Assembly: GCA_973895155.1 (NCBI GenBank)
Contig: OZ316894.1
Location: forward strand, 13,702,001-13,766,000
Length of the DNA stretch: 64,000 bases
Direction of reading: 5' to 3'
From: Marsupella aquatica
Taxonomy: Eukaryota; Marchantiophyta
Shown here: in pieces, positions 37,726 through 51,178 of the stretch
How positions within the stretch are numbered: the stretch's first letter is position 1
How the letters are laid out: each line of letters opens with the position of its first letter
Notes under the pieces: generated by a model
Told to the model about the DNA's origin: nothing
The model's database searches: none
The model's input: only the letters and a program-made list of their open reading frames with translations
Position numbers and translations under genes: made by a program

Positions 37726-39338
37726 TCCACTAGGAAACATTGACTTAACTAAGCAGATTCCTTTTGTTGAGGATGGTATCAATTGGGATGGCAAAATTGC
37801 TACTAAGGATCCAATACTTTATAAAAGAATGTCACAACCATCCAAACGACCAAACATGACTGTGAGGAATCAAATGACTGGCAACTCATTTCACAATTGC
37901 AATGTGACCTTCAAGATTGTGCATCTTGGCACAGACGAGGAGAAGCAGAATGTAGAATACAATGTGCAGATGATAGACAGTATTTGACATATAGCTTACA
38001 TGTAGCCTACAAGCCATTTCACAGATTAGCAACGATCGTTGTGATCAAATGTGCTTCAAACAAACGAGAGGTTTAGATAGAAAGGTTTAGTGATACAATG
38101 CCTTCCACAGATTCTAGCTTGGGAGACATTTATAAGAAAGTCGGCAGTGATTGATTTGATGATTTTAATTGTGATCCAAGATTTTGTCTGAGCATTTTAC
38201 GATTGGGGTTGATCCAGAATGATCCCCTTTGAATAAAGTAATGACATTTTTTCAAACATGTGTCTATAGTGTATGAGGCAATTTAATAGTTGTTGTCTTC
38301 GGAAGTAAAGAAAGCAAAGTAAACATGAAACAACGGAAGCCAAAAATGACACGTGTTAATGACAAAAAGCTGTCATCCCCCATGGATGAGCATCTGAAGT
38401 TAACAATGATAGCTGGAATTAGAATGGATGGAATTATGTCCTTCTGTCCATGACGAGTTTTGGTAGACTACTTATAGTTTAGTAGGCTGATTATGGAGTT
38501 CTATCCATGGGTTATGTCTGCCAGATGTGTCAGGGCATGAAGTTATGTATAGGGTAATGGTCCTGCGATGTACCATTAATGCGTATAAGGTTGACCATAT
38601 GTTGCCCGTGTATGCAAGGAGGCATACGGGAGACTGTATATGTCTAATGGTTCACCACAAGCCCATTGGCCAACCTTAAGGGCATGCCTGTCACAAATAG
38701 GTCAGAAATGTTTTGGCATAGGCAATAGACAAGACCAATTTCTTATGACACACTTTGAGAGAGTAACTTCTTTGCACATTCCAGAAAATTATGATTTATG
38801 AATGTCATATAGTCACATTATGAGACATAAAGTGATGATGCGACACATGATTGGCCCAAATACTCTTATTGGCCCAAATACTCTTATAGTAAACCGATGC
38901 CCTTAACCTACATGGAAGGGCCAACAAAACGTTTCTACACCGGTAACAGTGACACCAAACCGAAACTAGGATGAAAATACTTGAATTACTTGGAGAGCCC
39001 CCAAGTGCCATACCACTACGCTACTCTACACTCCTTGTAGCTCCGGGCATCTCGTGTCGCATGGACATGCGAAGGGAAGGGGCTGAGATTGGATAGAAGT
39101 GGAAGAGCCAATGGTGGCCGAGATGGGCCCGGCGCCCCTGCCCTCACCAGCCCGCCCGTAAGTGTTTGCGCAGTACGATCCGAGGGATGCAGCCCTCAGA
39201 ACGTTCACGTCATCTTGTGTTCTCGATTCTCGCTCTTTCACCCCGACTCCCCGTCTCACTTACCCCGACTCCCCGGCTCACGTTCGGCTTGCGGTATCTG
39301 AGTCATCGGCGAGCTTGGCCGATTGCGGTGAGGCGACC
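37726..39338. other. Intergenic region upstream of TROL
   Basis: An open piece at 37728-37987 (Lys/Asn/Met-rich) abuts the truncated LTR and is unrecognised. A 20-base tandem duplication (ATTGGCCCAAATACTCTTAT) lies at 38850-38889. From about 39040 the sequence becomes GC-rich and must contain the TROL promoter and 5' UTR. No TATA box is obvious. Confidence 0.4.
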
Positions 39339-42300
39339 ATGGAAGCCTTCGGAATGAGCACCATCGCTACCGCGCCGAGTTTGATAACATGCAGCATTGA
39401 CCGCACATGGACCAGGAGAAATGGCGCTACTCCCCCGTCGTCGTCGTCTACACAATTTTGTCATTCGGCGCAGGAGGAGAGGAAATTCTTAGCTGTGTCG
39501 GAGAACGTTTCTGGTGTGGAAGTACGCGGACACTTGAGCACCATCTCAAGTAACTTAGCGCTTGCATCTCTAGTATCGGGGTTTGCGATTGCCAAGTCTG
39601 CATTTGCCATTTCTTACGACGAAGTGGTAGGGGCAGCAGAAGAAGCGGCCAGCTCAAGCACTGATACTATCAGCTTTGACTTACCTGAAGTGGACACCTC
39701 AGCGCTCACAGATTTTTTGAGTTCGAATCCGTTGGCCTTGCTGGGAGGCGGTGCAATTATTGCCCTGCCCTTTATCTTTTCGGCGATATTTAAGAAGCCT
39801 GAAGGGTATGGAACTGTTTCTGCAAAGCAAGCGTTTGAGAAACTTGGAGACAAGGTCCTGAAGAGTCAACTGCTGGATATCCGCGATGCAGATGGTGTGA
39901 AGGAGGGTAAGCCAGATCTCAAGGTCTTCAAAAAGAAGGTAACCCAGCTACCTTACGATAGCGAGCTGGAGGGGTATGTTGCCAAAGTACTGAAACAATT
40001 TAAAGATGCAGAGGACACTACAATTTACGTTCTCGACCGGTAAGCTACTTGTTTGGCCCGACCTCGGAGGCCTTTTTTCCGTGCAATTGATAACAGTAGC
40101 TCTCCCGTTACAGCCTCGTGGTGTCGCGCCGCTTTCAATCCTGTTTATCTTCCGTGATGAGCGTTTATCACTCTGAGTTGCGAACAGACACCAATGTGAT
40201 TACAGATTCTATGCTATCAAGTCCTCTTAAGAGCAGAGAGTAGTCCACCTAGAGAGGTTGTACCGTGGCAGTTGGGTGCATGAAATTCTACCGGTTGCAT
40301 GTTGATGGTTCAGACAACTTCAGTAAGTCGACCATATTCTACCTTAGAATGTTAGCTTCAAGTTTGGTAAGAAATTGTAGAGTGGGTGGAAGTCTATCGT
40401 CTCACCTCTTAGACTTTTGTAATCATTTTGTCGAACAGGATTTCCTTCATCTCCATTCATCATGAGTGACCCATGTTTGACTGCCTAATAGAATGCCCCG
40501 AGGATCAGGATTTCGTCATGTCTGGGATGCAGTTTGCCTTCTGCCATCAAGCGAGTTTGTCTTGTTTTCAAATTAGTGTGATATGAGTTCCACATCTTTT
40601 GAATTGTAACGCATGCTGGTGAACTTTTGAGGAATCAACTGGTACTTCATTTGAAATTACTTTCTGGACATGATTTGTAGGTTTGATGGAGATTCGCTAA
40701 GTGTTGCCAAGTTGTTGGCCAATGGTGGCTTTAAAGCTGCATATGCGGTCAAAGACGGTGCTGAAGGGCCCAGTGGGTGGCAGGTATAATATTTTCTTGC
40801 CGGTCCGTTTCCATGCTGCTAACGTAGCAGCTTATATGTTTGTCTCTTAAAGATCAGAATTCGGCCCGTCAGTCCAAGAGACATCTATTGGAAATCACGA
40901 TCTTTATTTGTTCTCAAGCTAGGCTCCTGTATTCTCTGCGCAATTTTGATCTGAAACTTTCGACTCTACTCCCGGAAGTCTTCGTATATTGTTGCGTCTA
41001 ATGCCTGGTTGGATCCTTGTAAACAATATAATCCTGCTATTCAACACTGCGACTCTAAAAGGTCGTGAGAGTTGATTCAATTTGTCAACATGATGTCGTA
41101 TAGTTTGACATTCATTTGAAACTTATTCTGCGCTTGCCATGAATTGAGTTCATTGGGTGTTTTTACCAGGCTATTCCATGAATAATATTGGCTCTGCATC
41201 TTTGGTTTTACTTTCTCCTGATAAGCGTGGTGAATTTTCATCTGAAATGAACAGAATAGTGAGCTGCCGTGGCTAGTGCCTGCCAAATTCTCACTTGGAA
41301 GCTTCAAAGAATTACTCTCCGCTTCGGTTGGTACACTTGAACCGCTTTGAGTTTTTCATTCCCGTCTTTGCAGGGTTGGTATCTTAGACTAAGGACTTAA
41401 GAGACAAAACTTTGAGCTTCAGATTTAAAGCATTTATTGAACAGGTGGAAGGATTTTCTGGGGCGTAAATGCAAGGTTTGTCTAGTCTTTTGATAGTGAT
41501 ATCTGAGACACCTTGTTTGCGCTCTGCCAGGATACCGGAAATATACTACCTGCCACGTTGGGGGTGGCAGCAGCTGCTGGTGTCGGACTTGTTGTGTTCT
41601 CTGAGGTTTTCATCGAATGTTTATCTTATGGAATTCCATGCTACGTTTGTTAGTACATCTAAAACTTATTTTTTTGTTTGATCTTATTGTTCTGTGAAGA
41701 TATAAATAGGAAGTCAAGAGACGTTTCATGTTGGCTAAAACTTGGCCGATGGTCTACAGGCAGAGACAGCTCTACAACTATTGGGTTCTGCAGCCATTGT
41801 GCAGCTTTTTGTAAAGAAGTTCCTATTTGCGGCGGTGAGTTGAGGGCATGTCGGTTGAGTTTATGAATGTATTGTTTTGCCCTGTCCCGTCTTCGTTTCA
41901 GGGGTTGTGGTTTAAGGATGACCCCGGCGATTTATCTCTGTAATAGATTTTATGTACCTGAATGCCATGGTTTTGGGTTGAGGGAGGCAGGATCGGAAGA
42001 CGACTGTAGAAGAGCTCAAGACATTCCTAGATACCAAGGTTGCTCCAAAGGAGTTTGTTGACGAACTGAAGGTTTGCCTGCATGCCTTACGTGCTCGGTT
42101 TTTATAGAACACTTATATAATTTGCTGCTGGGCCAAATTTGCTCTCGAATCTAGTACATCGAGTTGTTCTTGGAAGTCCACTTCACAATTCTTCGGTGCA
42201 ACGTCAGTCGATTTGGCAAAATGTGCGCTTAGATTATGTAGCAGTATCATGCCTGGACTAGGAATAGCTGTGTGATGCCTTTCGCTTTTATCATCCAGGA

Positions 42301-42910
42301 AATTGCCGACGTGATCCTCCCCAAATATGAAGAAGCTAAACAAGCATCGGTAAATGGTGCCGCTGTAGTGGAAAGTACAATCGCGGATGTCGCTGCTGAG
42401 ACGGTTGCCAGTGTCGAGGAGAAGACATCTATTCTATCTTCTGAAATCGCGGATGTAGCTGCTGAGACGGCTGCTAGTGTCGAGGAGAAGACATCTGTTG
42501 TATCTTCTGAAGTCGCGGATGTAGCTGCTGAGACCGCTGCCAGTGTTGAAGATAAGACAACTACTCCTACCGAGCCAAAGGACGAGGAAAAGCAAGAAGT
42601 CAAGGAAACAGAAAGCTCACTCGCAAGCTCAACAGAACTTCCTCGAGCTTTTAGGCCTCTGTCTCCGTACGCCCAGGTAGCCAGGTTTAACGTCGTCCGA
42701 ATAGAGTGGTTCTAGCGTCTTTAACAACTTTGCTTTCCGAACCACCCATTCTAGGGCTAGTAAACAAGGTGGCGCGTGGCTTGTTGAACTGCGGCCTGTG
42801 TGGAGGTCATTTAATATTCTATCGTGTGTTTCTTACATGTTGGTACTCTGATTGTTTTGCAGTATCCAGGATTGAAACCTCCATCGTCCCCAACACCATC
42901 AAGGCCCTGA
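39339..42910 (+). CDS. TROL: Thylakoid rhodanese-like protein, FNR membrane tether (TROL/STR4)
   Basis: Nine exons give 518 aa: 39339-40039, 40681-40783, 41255-41330, 41445-41464, 41531-41605, 41760-41834, 41991-42071, 42299-42676 and 42863-42910. In plants TROL anchors ferredoxin-NADP+ reductase to the thylakoid and so steers electrons to NADP+ or to alternative sinks. A Ser/Arg-rich transit region ends near SAFA-ISYDE (about 90). Membrane segment 1 is 131-152. The rhodanese fold is about 157-265 and its active-site loop reads LDRFDGD with no cysteine, as in known TROL. Membrane segments 2 (about 305-347) follow. The C-terminus RPLSPYAQ + YPGLKPPSSPTPSRP is the FNR-binding motif. The region between, Pro/Glu repeats in flowering plants, is here three 22-residue Ala/Glu repeats. 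Exon 4 is only 20 bases. The start was chosen because MEAF matches the family start. Confidence 0.94.
42371..42568 (+). repeat. Three 66-bp in-frame tandem repeats within TROL exon 8
   Basis: Units begin at about 42371, 42437 and 42503 and encode 22-residue repeats with the core ADVAAET-ASVEEKT. Units two and three are nearly identical at the DNA level, so expansion is recent or homogenised. The reading frame is kept, placing an Ala/Glu-rich linker between the second membrane region and the FNR-binding tail. Confidence 0.8.
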
Positions 42911-43536
42911 GTGTCCTAGTTGCTTCTGGCTGAAGTTACTCAGTTTGAAGCCACATTGCATTGATCCTTGTGTAGTTTATCTGAAAGTATCTTGCAGTTA
43001 ATTTCTATCCCAACTCTAAGCCACGTTCCAACTTTATTTCCTTGTAGTGCAAAACGCTTCCATAAAGGCATATACATTTGAGTGTACAGGGCCATCGGTT
43101 GAGAGCATTCTTTGTATAGATTGGCGGGTTTTCTGACGCCTGAGTGGCATTCTAGTGGTTTGGAGAGACTTACTACATGATCATTGAGTATCAGTTAGTT
43201 TACCTGCCATTTGTGTAGTTTTGAGCCAATGAAGCAAATGGTCGTCCAGTGCCAGTTTGAGACGTACGAGTCCTAAAGTCACTTCCAGACTCTCTTGGCT
43301 GATAGCGAATGGTAGATTTACCCCTTCGAAAATTCCCTACTATTGTTTTGCAAGATTGTGTGTGGTTTAAAGAGGAAAAACTGTGAGAAAAACAAAGAAG
43401 TCTTATACACTATGACCAATGGTGGTTTAAAAATAATTATCAGTGGTGGTTCAAAAATAGAGACACTTCTCGTTTTATATGACATTTAAAAATATATGAC
43501 CAGTGATGGTTTAAAAATAGAGATCAAGACACAGGG

Positions 43537-43644
43537 CAATTATTGAGCCACTTAAAATTTTAGCATCACTTACCCGTAGAGGGCACTGCCCAATTATTGA
43601 ACCACTTAAAATTTTAACATCACTTACCTGTAGAGGGCACTGCG
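43537..43644. repeat. 54-bp tandem duplication
   Basis: Two adjacent copies begin CAATTATTGA and end GGGCACTGC. They differ at only a few positions. A GGTGGTTTAAAAATA motif also recurs three times just upstream (43421-43517). Confidence 0.75.
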
Positions 43645-43872
43645 GGATCATGCAGCAAGAGAACGGACTTAACAATGAATGAAGTAACTGGTAGTAACAA
43701 CACGTCTGTAGATAACTAAATCCAGAATCCAGAAAATTATGAAGCTGCCATATTGTGAATACACCTTTCAATCCACCTACACTTATGAAGCTTTTATATG
43801 GTGAATCCACCTTTCACTACACAATACACCTAGTGAATTCATCTTTCAGATTTTGTTCCTTTATATTTTGTG

Positions 43873-44016
43873 TCAAGTATTTTGATTTTAATGTGTATTA
43901 ACAAGGTGAATCATTTGTATTAATTTATTTTAAATTAAAATTTATCAAGTATTTTGATTTTAATGTGCCTTAACAAGATGAATCATTTGTATTAATTTAA
44001 TTTTGAATTAACTTTT
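43873..44016. repeat. 72-bp AT-rich tandem duplication
   Basis: Two adjacent copies begin TCAAGTATTTTGATTTTAAT. The copies share the order AACAAG(G/A)TGAATCATTTGT and are somewhat diverged. No function is visible. Confidence 0.7.
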
Positions 44017-46380
44017 GGACCCATTTTAATTTTAGTGAACTTAGAGTATTTTAATGTATTTGGCTCCCCTCATAAAAGTTTAATCTTTCTTTTTCAATCA
44101 CTCCTTAGTGAATTCATTTTTTTCTTATGAGAGTGAGAGAAATGAATTTGAATAATGTGCACATTTGGCGCTAAGTTACACTCGTGCTCTATTTTGCAAA
44201 ATTCATGGTTTTAATTGAGTTTACTTTCATTACCTAGAAGCAAGTGAAAATCTAATATGTGCACAATTTTTTAGTACCTTTGTACTTTCTTGGTCATAAT
44301 GTGATTTTCTTTACATGTGACTATAGTCTCTGATAAAAAAAAACTCCTAACTCTCCTTTGGGCGCTTCTACTCTTACATAATGTTCCTGTTTTGGTAACT
44401 TGAAAGTGGGCGAAGGATTTTTACTGATAAATTGATATTCAAATGAGTTCCATTCTGAACTTCTTTGTTTATTTAGTCGTCTAGCCTCCAAATTTTCGTA
44501 GGGCCCTCCCGGAATAGCTTTCAAAGCTTGTTGAATTATTGTGTATAGTTTTGTGTGTTATGTCATTCGCTCTTAATTAACAGATTAATGTTTTGGCATA
44601 TGCTTTACATGTAACTATTTTTTATCATAAAATAAATTAAATGAATTACATATCACTACAGGACAAAAAAGAGACATCTTCTAGGATGAGCATGCTATAA
44701 AGTTTTCTTTGCAACACAATCATGACAAGAAATAGGAACTAAACCAAAATTACTGAAAAAGGACCTGTTTGAACATGGAGGGACAAACTTGACGAATTGC
44801 AGCAATTGCATTTGCTGGTAGCAATTACCTGCGTTGTCAATTTTGCAGAAAAGCCTAACAGAACTATTGTTGTAATAGAATTACTTGTTTAGTTGCCCCT
44901 TTCTGAGCTTCTCCCTGGCACTGGCTTCCCCCGTTTTTTAGTTTTTTAGCACATCTGCCTCTTGGGTGTGGCCCTTTTGGTGTATTTGAATAGAATTCAC
45001 TTGGTTTTTTCTAGGGAAAAAAAAACAAAACTACTGTTGTGCCCTACTCGTTATTGATGTGCAGTAAATTTTACGTAGAGTAGCAAGTAGTGCATGTGAA
45101 AACTGTCGCTGTCATGCAAGTTTGGTAAACTCTGAGATCATTGAACAAAGTTCAACCACTCTACTTATGCAGTGAAAATGTGAAATAGATTTTGGCCTTA
45201 CAGCTGGTCCCCCGGGCGTATAAATTGAATTCGAGTCGAGCATGTTTGGAAACGAGAGAACCCACGAGCAGAGTAAGTAAGAACTAAGGCCCAGGAAGGT
45301 GTGTTCTCGTGTGCACAGACAAATCATAAAGTACAGAACGGAGATGTGGCAGGTTATCACAGAGTAGCACTTTCTAGACTATGGAATCTCAGACTCCGAA
45401 TTGAAACCATCAAATGACAATTTACTCCCGTCGTTACGTAAGTAGCTAATTTCCTTACAGTCAGTGATCAATCGTTTCTTACTGGTGAGTGTGAATGTGT
45501 CAAAAATTGTCACGAGAATTAAGACCACATTGGATAGAAAATTCTAGGATTTTTAATACTTCAATTGTAAGGTTGTTCGTTCCAGCTTACTCCCCAAGGA
45601 CTGAAGCACCGAACATTTCTAGGATTCACAATGCAAATGTAAATCTTCCGTGGAGATTGATGTGGCAATGTCACCTCCGTGCTTAAGCCAGGCGGAACTT
45701 CAGTGTGCATGCTCTTTCATCAACATCGGCTGTTTTCGTGGTACAAACAAACAGTGGCTATGCACTGCTGATAATATGGAAATGGGAGCACTGTTTATTA
45801 TGAATTTCCGTGGGCTGGACAGGAGAAGAGAAAGGCGATAAGAATAAGAAAAGTGATCTCCGGTGAAAATATCTGTGGCTTAAAACAATAGAAGTAGTTC
45901 GTCCCTGGAAGACATTCCAACAAATCTTAGGCACATGATAAGCCACTTCAGAGGTGCCACATGTGTGGTCTCCAAGATACAAAATCAATGGCGAGCAATG
46001 ATTCCTCCAGGAATCACAAATAGCTCCATCTCTTGTAGCAGTACATCATTACCCTACATAGTTCATCGTTGACACTCCTTCCGACCTTGCATACATTGTG
46101 CAATTTTCTTCCGTGCTCAACATTTTACAGGCAGGGATTTTGGAGCAGCAAATCCCGTCCTGGACGAAAAACTGTAAGAGTAAGGAAAAACGAATGGTGA
46201 AACATATTCGGCAAAGGGTTGCGATTGATTAAACCCATAAGATGTCGGAAGCTAATATACCCTCTCCTATGTCACAAGTACAGACCTAGGGACCAGTCCA
46301 ACCGAGACTTACATCTACTGCCCGATAGTCAGCCTCAGGGAAGGCTGGAACAACAATGCAAGCAAAGTGCCACAAAAAAA

Positions 46381-49300
46381 TTAAACAGCTACAGCTTCTG
46401 CTTTTGCGTCTACTGGACTGTGCTCGCCAATCTGTGGAAAGTCCAAACGGAAGATATTAGGGACACAAACCGATTTCAACACACGCCTAGTAAAACACGT
46501 CTTCATCCACTCTTACAAATTAGAATGAGTAACATCGATACTGAAGCAAACCTATGATGGCAAAATGTTTTTCATAGTTCTGCAGATAGAAACATTGGGT
46601 TTCAGCCATGCTTAGTACAACGTTTCCAGTTCCCTCATTGACTTGAAAACACCTCAAAAACGGTACAAACCTTAGCAGACTTGAATAATTCATCCAGAAC
46701 TTCAGACAAAGTAGGATGTGCATGTACGGCAAATTTGATTTCCTGTAAGATAAAACATTAGTCAGGTAGAATTTTTTCCAGTTAGGTAGAATCAATCTCT
46801 TAGTACAGATTTTCGATTGACTGCTACTGCATTGATAGCTCAGCAGGACGAGGATACATAATTCGAATTACTTGCTGACGTACGGGTTGTAACAGAATGC
46901 GTAAGAAAAGCAGTAACTAGTAAAAACAAAGTAATACCTTGATAGTGGTTCCCAAAGCAATGGCGTTTGAAGCTTCATGAATGAGATCAGCTGCATGAAG
47001 TCCAAGAATATGTACTCCCAAAATCTCACTGGTATCAGCTCGGTAGATCAACTGCAGGAGCACAAAAATGCTCATTAACAAGCTTTGTAAGTTAAAGAGT
47101 CTATCGATCATGTGGCATACACAAATGAAGGCGAGTTCACCATTGAGCAGCGAGTCCATCATAACCAGATCGTCGGTAGTATACAGCAGCCTGCTTCAGA
47201 ATCATACCTTCGCAAGACCTTCACCCTCGTTCTCAGCAAGGGCTTTCGTGTTGGCCTTGAAGCTTGTTTTCGCAACAAGCACCTCGAAACCCTCCTCCTC
47301 AGCCTTCTTTCTTGCTTGAGGCTGCAGTTGAAAGTTACGCATTTAGTATAGTTGTCACAGTTCAGATCATAAAAGAGCCGTTTAAAGATCCTTGATGATA
47401 AGACTAATTACAGGATAAAACGAACCTCTGTAAGTCCAACCATGCTGATCTCAGGATGGGTGAAGCATGCAGCTGGGATGCTCAGATGATTCAAGACATT
47501 ATCATTATCTGTAATTTGCTCAACCACTGCCCACCCATATGACACCAATATCAGCAATTGCATGAAAACTTGCATCTTTAGGCAAGAATGAACAAATCTG
47601 CATAGACGCTATGGCTAATTTTGAGAATTCTTTACCAATGGACGTGTGCTTCGGACGACATATATATCCAAAAAGGAATCAAAACTTACCAGAAATGCCC
47701 TGTGCACTAGCAGCATGGGCCAACATCATCTTCCCATTAGCATCTCCAATACAGAAGAGACCTGGCACCTACATTTCACAAATTCAAGCTTAATTCAAAG
47801 CTGACGTCTTGAGAGACGAAAACTGAGGATCCAATTGAGCAAGCGTGGCATCACATGCCCTCGCACGACATAACTTCACAAACATCTTCCCGGGGCAAAA
47901 GCAGTTTGCTACAAGTCCGGTACCCACCACTTTTCCATCGTTATCAGTAACTCTCATTCTCTCATCGACTGGCACAAATCCTCTCTGAGTTGCCACATTA
48001 ATCTGTAAAACAAGAAAAAACAAGGTGAGTCGGCGGACTACTAAAACAGAATCTATACCAATGTGTTAGCTGGAACGATGTTCCCCTAATGTATTGACAA
48101 CAGTCACAGACCAGTGAAAAGGAACACAAGGTCAGTATTTTTAAACTTTTAGGAATGCAATATATTGGCTCAGAACAACCAGCCCAGAGACGTAAGTTAA
48201 ACAACTGTACATACATTCTCAAGCCCCAATCCTTTAGTGAAAGGCGCTCTTCCCGTCGCAATAAGAGCAGCATCAACCTGCAAAGCGTTCAAACCTCAAG
48301 GTAAATACATTGACAGGTATCTTTGGTGAAAATTCCTTATTCTTAGGCTGGCCCAAAAGACTTCTATAAAATAATTTCATTCAGAACCTGAAGTTTACAG
48401 TATGAAGCGTAGTGGCAAACTGCTCCACTGGCCTAGTATAAACGACAACTTCAAACGCTACAAAATTAACAAGTTCGGCCAAAAAAGGAAGCAATCCGCA
48501 CCTCCAGTATTTCCTTTGGCTCTTTCGTCTTCGTGTCAATGAGCTCAATCCTCACTGGTTTTCCATCTTTAGCAGGAGTGATCTGCACAAATTAGTCCGA
48601 AGCTGACATGAGGAAATATGAAGGGTAGTGTTTGCAGCACACAAACACTCTTGACTAATCCATACTTTCACACCTTCACTTTCCAATACGCACCTTCTTC
48701 GCAATCACGCCTGTATGCCAGTCAATTTTGCGAGGATTGATCAAAACCCTCTGTGCCAACTTCCCAATTTCAGGATCAAAACCTGGCATCAAATTATCAA
48801 GGGCCTCGATGAACGTGACCTGCAGATAGGGAGCAGGTGAAAAGCATCGTTGGTTCAAAAATTATCGACTGACCAGCGTCTTGCCAAAAGAGCCAAACCT
48901 TGTCACTGCCGCTAGTTGCTAACTGGTGTCACGTTAGAAGTCAGCTAATTCCTTCCTCTTTAAGCTATCCACTAGCAGCCAATCACATCATCAAAATATC
49001 ATATAACCTCAGTGCTCACGCAAAAACAATAAGGTAACACATGTCCTGGAGAAAGATACCCACCTCACTCCCAAGTGCAGTATAAACATCACTGAACTCA
49101 AGACCAATATAACCACTGCCGACAATGGCTAACCAGTCTGGAATCCATTCCAACTTTAGTGCGTGGTCACTTGTGAACACAGTGTTCCCTGCTTGTGGAA
49201 ATGTCCAGTTATCAGCAGAGATACTGTACTTAAACATCAATCACCAAGTTTACGACTGAAGCTAATGGGAAGAAGTTGACCCCAAGAAAGAACGAGAATC

Positions 49301-51178
49301 TTGGAAAAGTATGGCCAGAGAAATCAATGGATAGGAATTCAAAAGATAAATATTGTTTCTTCAATGATAAAAACAGAAAACTTGAACGCAACGAAATTCT
49401 TATACGATTAGACTCATACCGTCAATTTCAATGCCAGGGGGCACAAATGGAACCGAACCAGTAGCAATAATGATATTCTTCGCAGTCGCGGTTTTGTCTG
49501 GATAGCCAATCCTTCCATATTTAACCTTGTGAGGAGCCTGCAGGTGACGAACGGAAAGTGGAATCATTTTCCTTGATGGGTGCGGTGGTAGGTAGTTACT
49601 TGGAAAGAAGAGCTTCAGGCTACAGTGTCCAGTGTAACCAAGGATACAAGCATAGTAAGACGGAAAGAGGTCACCTGAGGGAAGGCTTTACCACAAGAGT
49701 GCCAACACCATTCAAAATGTCCACACCAATTCCTTTCATTGAGTTCGTCAAATTTCCCCGAATTTTCGTAGCCAAATTATTAGCGTGGTCTGCAACATCT
49801 TGTCTGTTGTATGTAGCTGCGTCGACCTGCATGGACAGGCAATCACATCAGCCTTGTACATTTGAAGCATACCTAACATGCGTCTAGATCTTTATAAAGG
49901 ACGATAACTAAATGGCAGAAACTTGCGAAGGTGCACCTGAATGCCCAAGGCCTTAAGATGATGGGCATCTTGCAGTTCGCGCATCCGACCACTGACGGCC
50001 AACAAAGCTTTGGAGGGCACACACCCTCGGTTCACACAAGTCCCTCCAATAACATCTCCTTCGATGATGGCGGTTTTCAGACCCTGAAGCAACAGAATAT
50101 CAGATCAGCCACAGCAGTTTGAGATAACTTCAAGGGCGTAGGCACAAGAACGCCATTAGGACACCTGGGCGCAATCTGGTGTGGAGAACGGAGGAATCTG
50201 TGATACAAGTTAAACGACCGATGGAGGCTCACCATAGTAAGCTCGGCTAGATGGTCGGGTTAGAATATCCAATATTGCTGAGAGATCCATAAATACCGGT
50301 AAGGCGGAGAAACAGAATGGCTTAAAATTCTAGATTGTCGAGAAAACGTTTCCTTTCGAAGGAAAGAAGGAAAATACACCACACCAAGGATCAGGCAAAA
50401 CACAAATATGATGTCCTGGACCTATTTATTACGCAATCTTCCATGAAAAGGAACAGTGGAAACTTCGAGATTTTTTACTTCAATGTGCCAATGTGTGCAC
50501 AAAGAATGCTCACCTCGGAACTTCCTTTGAACAGCGGTCACGCAGCACTAGAGGTGTTTCAGTTGGTTCCTCAAAGCTTTGACTCAGATTTCCAATTCGA
50601 GCAACGAGAGAACTACCATTTGGGGATCCGACAACCTGGAATGTGAAGACCTTGAAAGGGTTACCGCAGAGACTGCTAGAAGTGAAAGTGGGTGCATGAG
50701 CATTAAAGATTTCTACCCACTTCCATCAACATAGCATTTCGATCTGCTGGATTAATGGAATTGTTCTTTGCCTACAGGAAATTCTGTTGTTCGCGTTCAT
50801 AAATCCCTTTCTAGAAAACTGAGCTAGAAGGTAGAGCGATAAAAGGTTTGATATTGTAACCTTTTCCACTGCATGCAGTGCAGCTCCATGTCCTCCTACA
50901 CCAGCGCCGATAATAATCATATCATAGTCGTAAGCCTGAGGTCCACCGTTTGTGGAAGCTTCCACCCTGAAATGTCGCGAGCCTCCGCGGCATCTCAGCT
51001 TGCTCTTGTCTACAATGACACCACAGGAGTTAATGATCCCGTTGGACACCATAGATGCGAGCTGCTCTTTCTTCAAGCCCAGCCTTGACACCAGCGAAGA
51101 CGGTGTCGTGCTCCGAACCACAGGACATGACAGTGCTAGTGTCGGCCTAGGCGAGACCATTGCTACTGCCCCCGCCAT
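46381..51178 (-). CDS. LPD1: Plastid dihydrolipoyl dehydrogenase (pyruvate dehydrogenase E3)
   Basis: Fifteen exons (51178-50861, 50083-49937, 49826-49692, 49537-49420, 49188-49064, 48819-48694, 48582-48502, 48277-48215, 48002-47928, 47768-47690, 47526-47426, 47321-47208, 47051-46938, 46742-46671, 46431-46381) give 572 aa, close to the plant plastid enzyme. The flavoprotein reoxidises lipoamide on the plastid pyruvate dehydrogenase complex using NAD+, feeding acetyl-CoA to fatty-acid synthesis. A Ser-rich transit peptide occupies about the first 75 residues. FAD motif GAGVGG is at 91-96, redox-active C122 and C127 in [16 protein letters not shown]-binding GSGYIG at 263-268, second FAD contact ATGRAPF in exon 8, and catalytic H541/E546 in HAHPTLSE. 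All junctions are GT-AG and phases close. The 16-residue C-terminus is short and family-variable, so exon 15 is the least certain exon. Plastid rather than mitochondrial type is inferred from the sequence style around the motifs. Confidence 0.95.

Larger units (their letters stand above)
42911..46380. other. AT-rich intergenic region between TROL and LPD
   Basis: No gene is recognised in these 3.5 kb. It contains the 3' UTRs of both neighbours, a 54-base tandem duplication (43537-43644), a 72-base tandem duplication (43873-44016) and generally AT-rich sequence from 43.4 to 44.7 kb. Short open frames around 45.5-46.5 kb have no domains. Confidence 0.45.
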
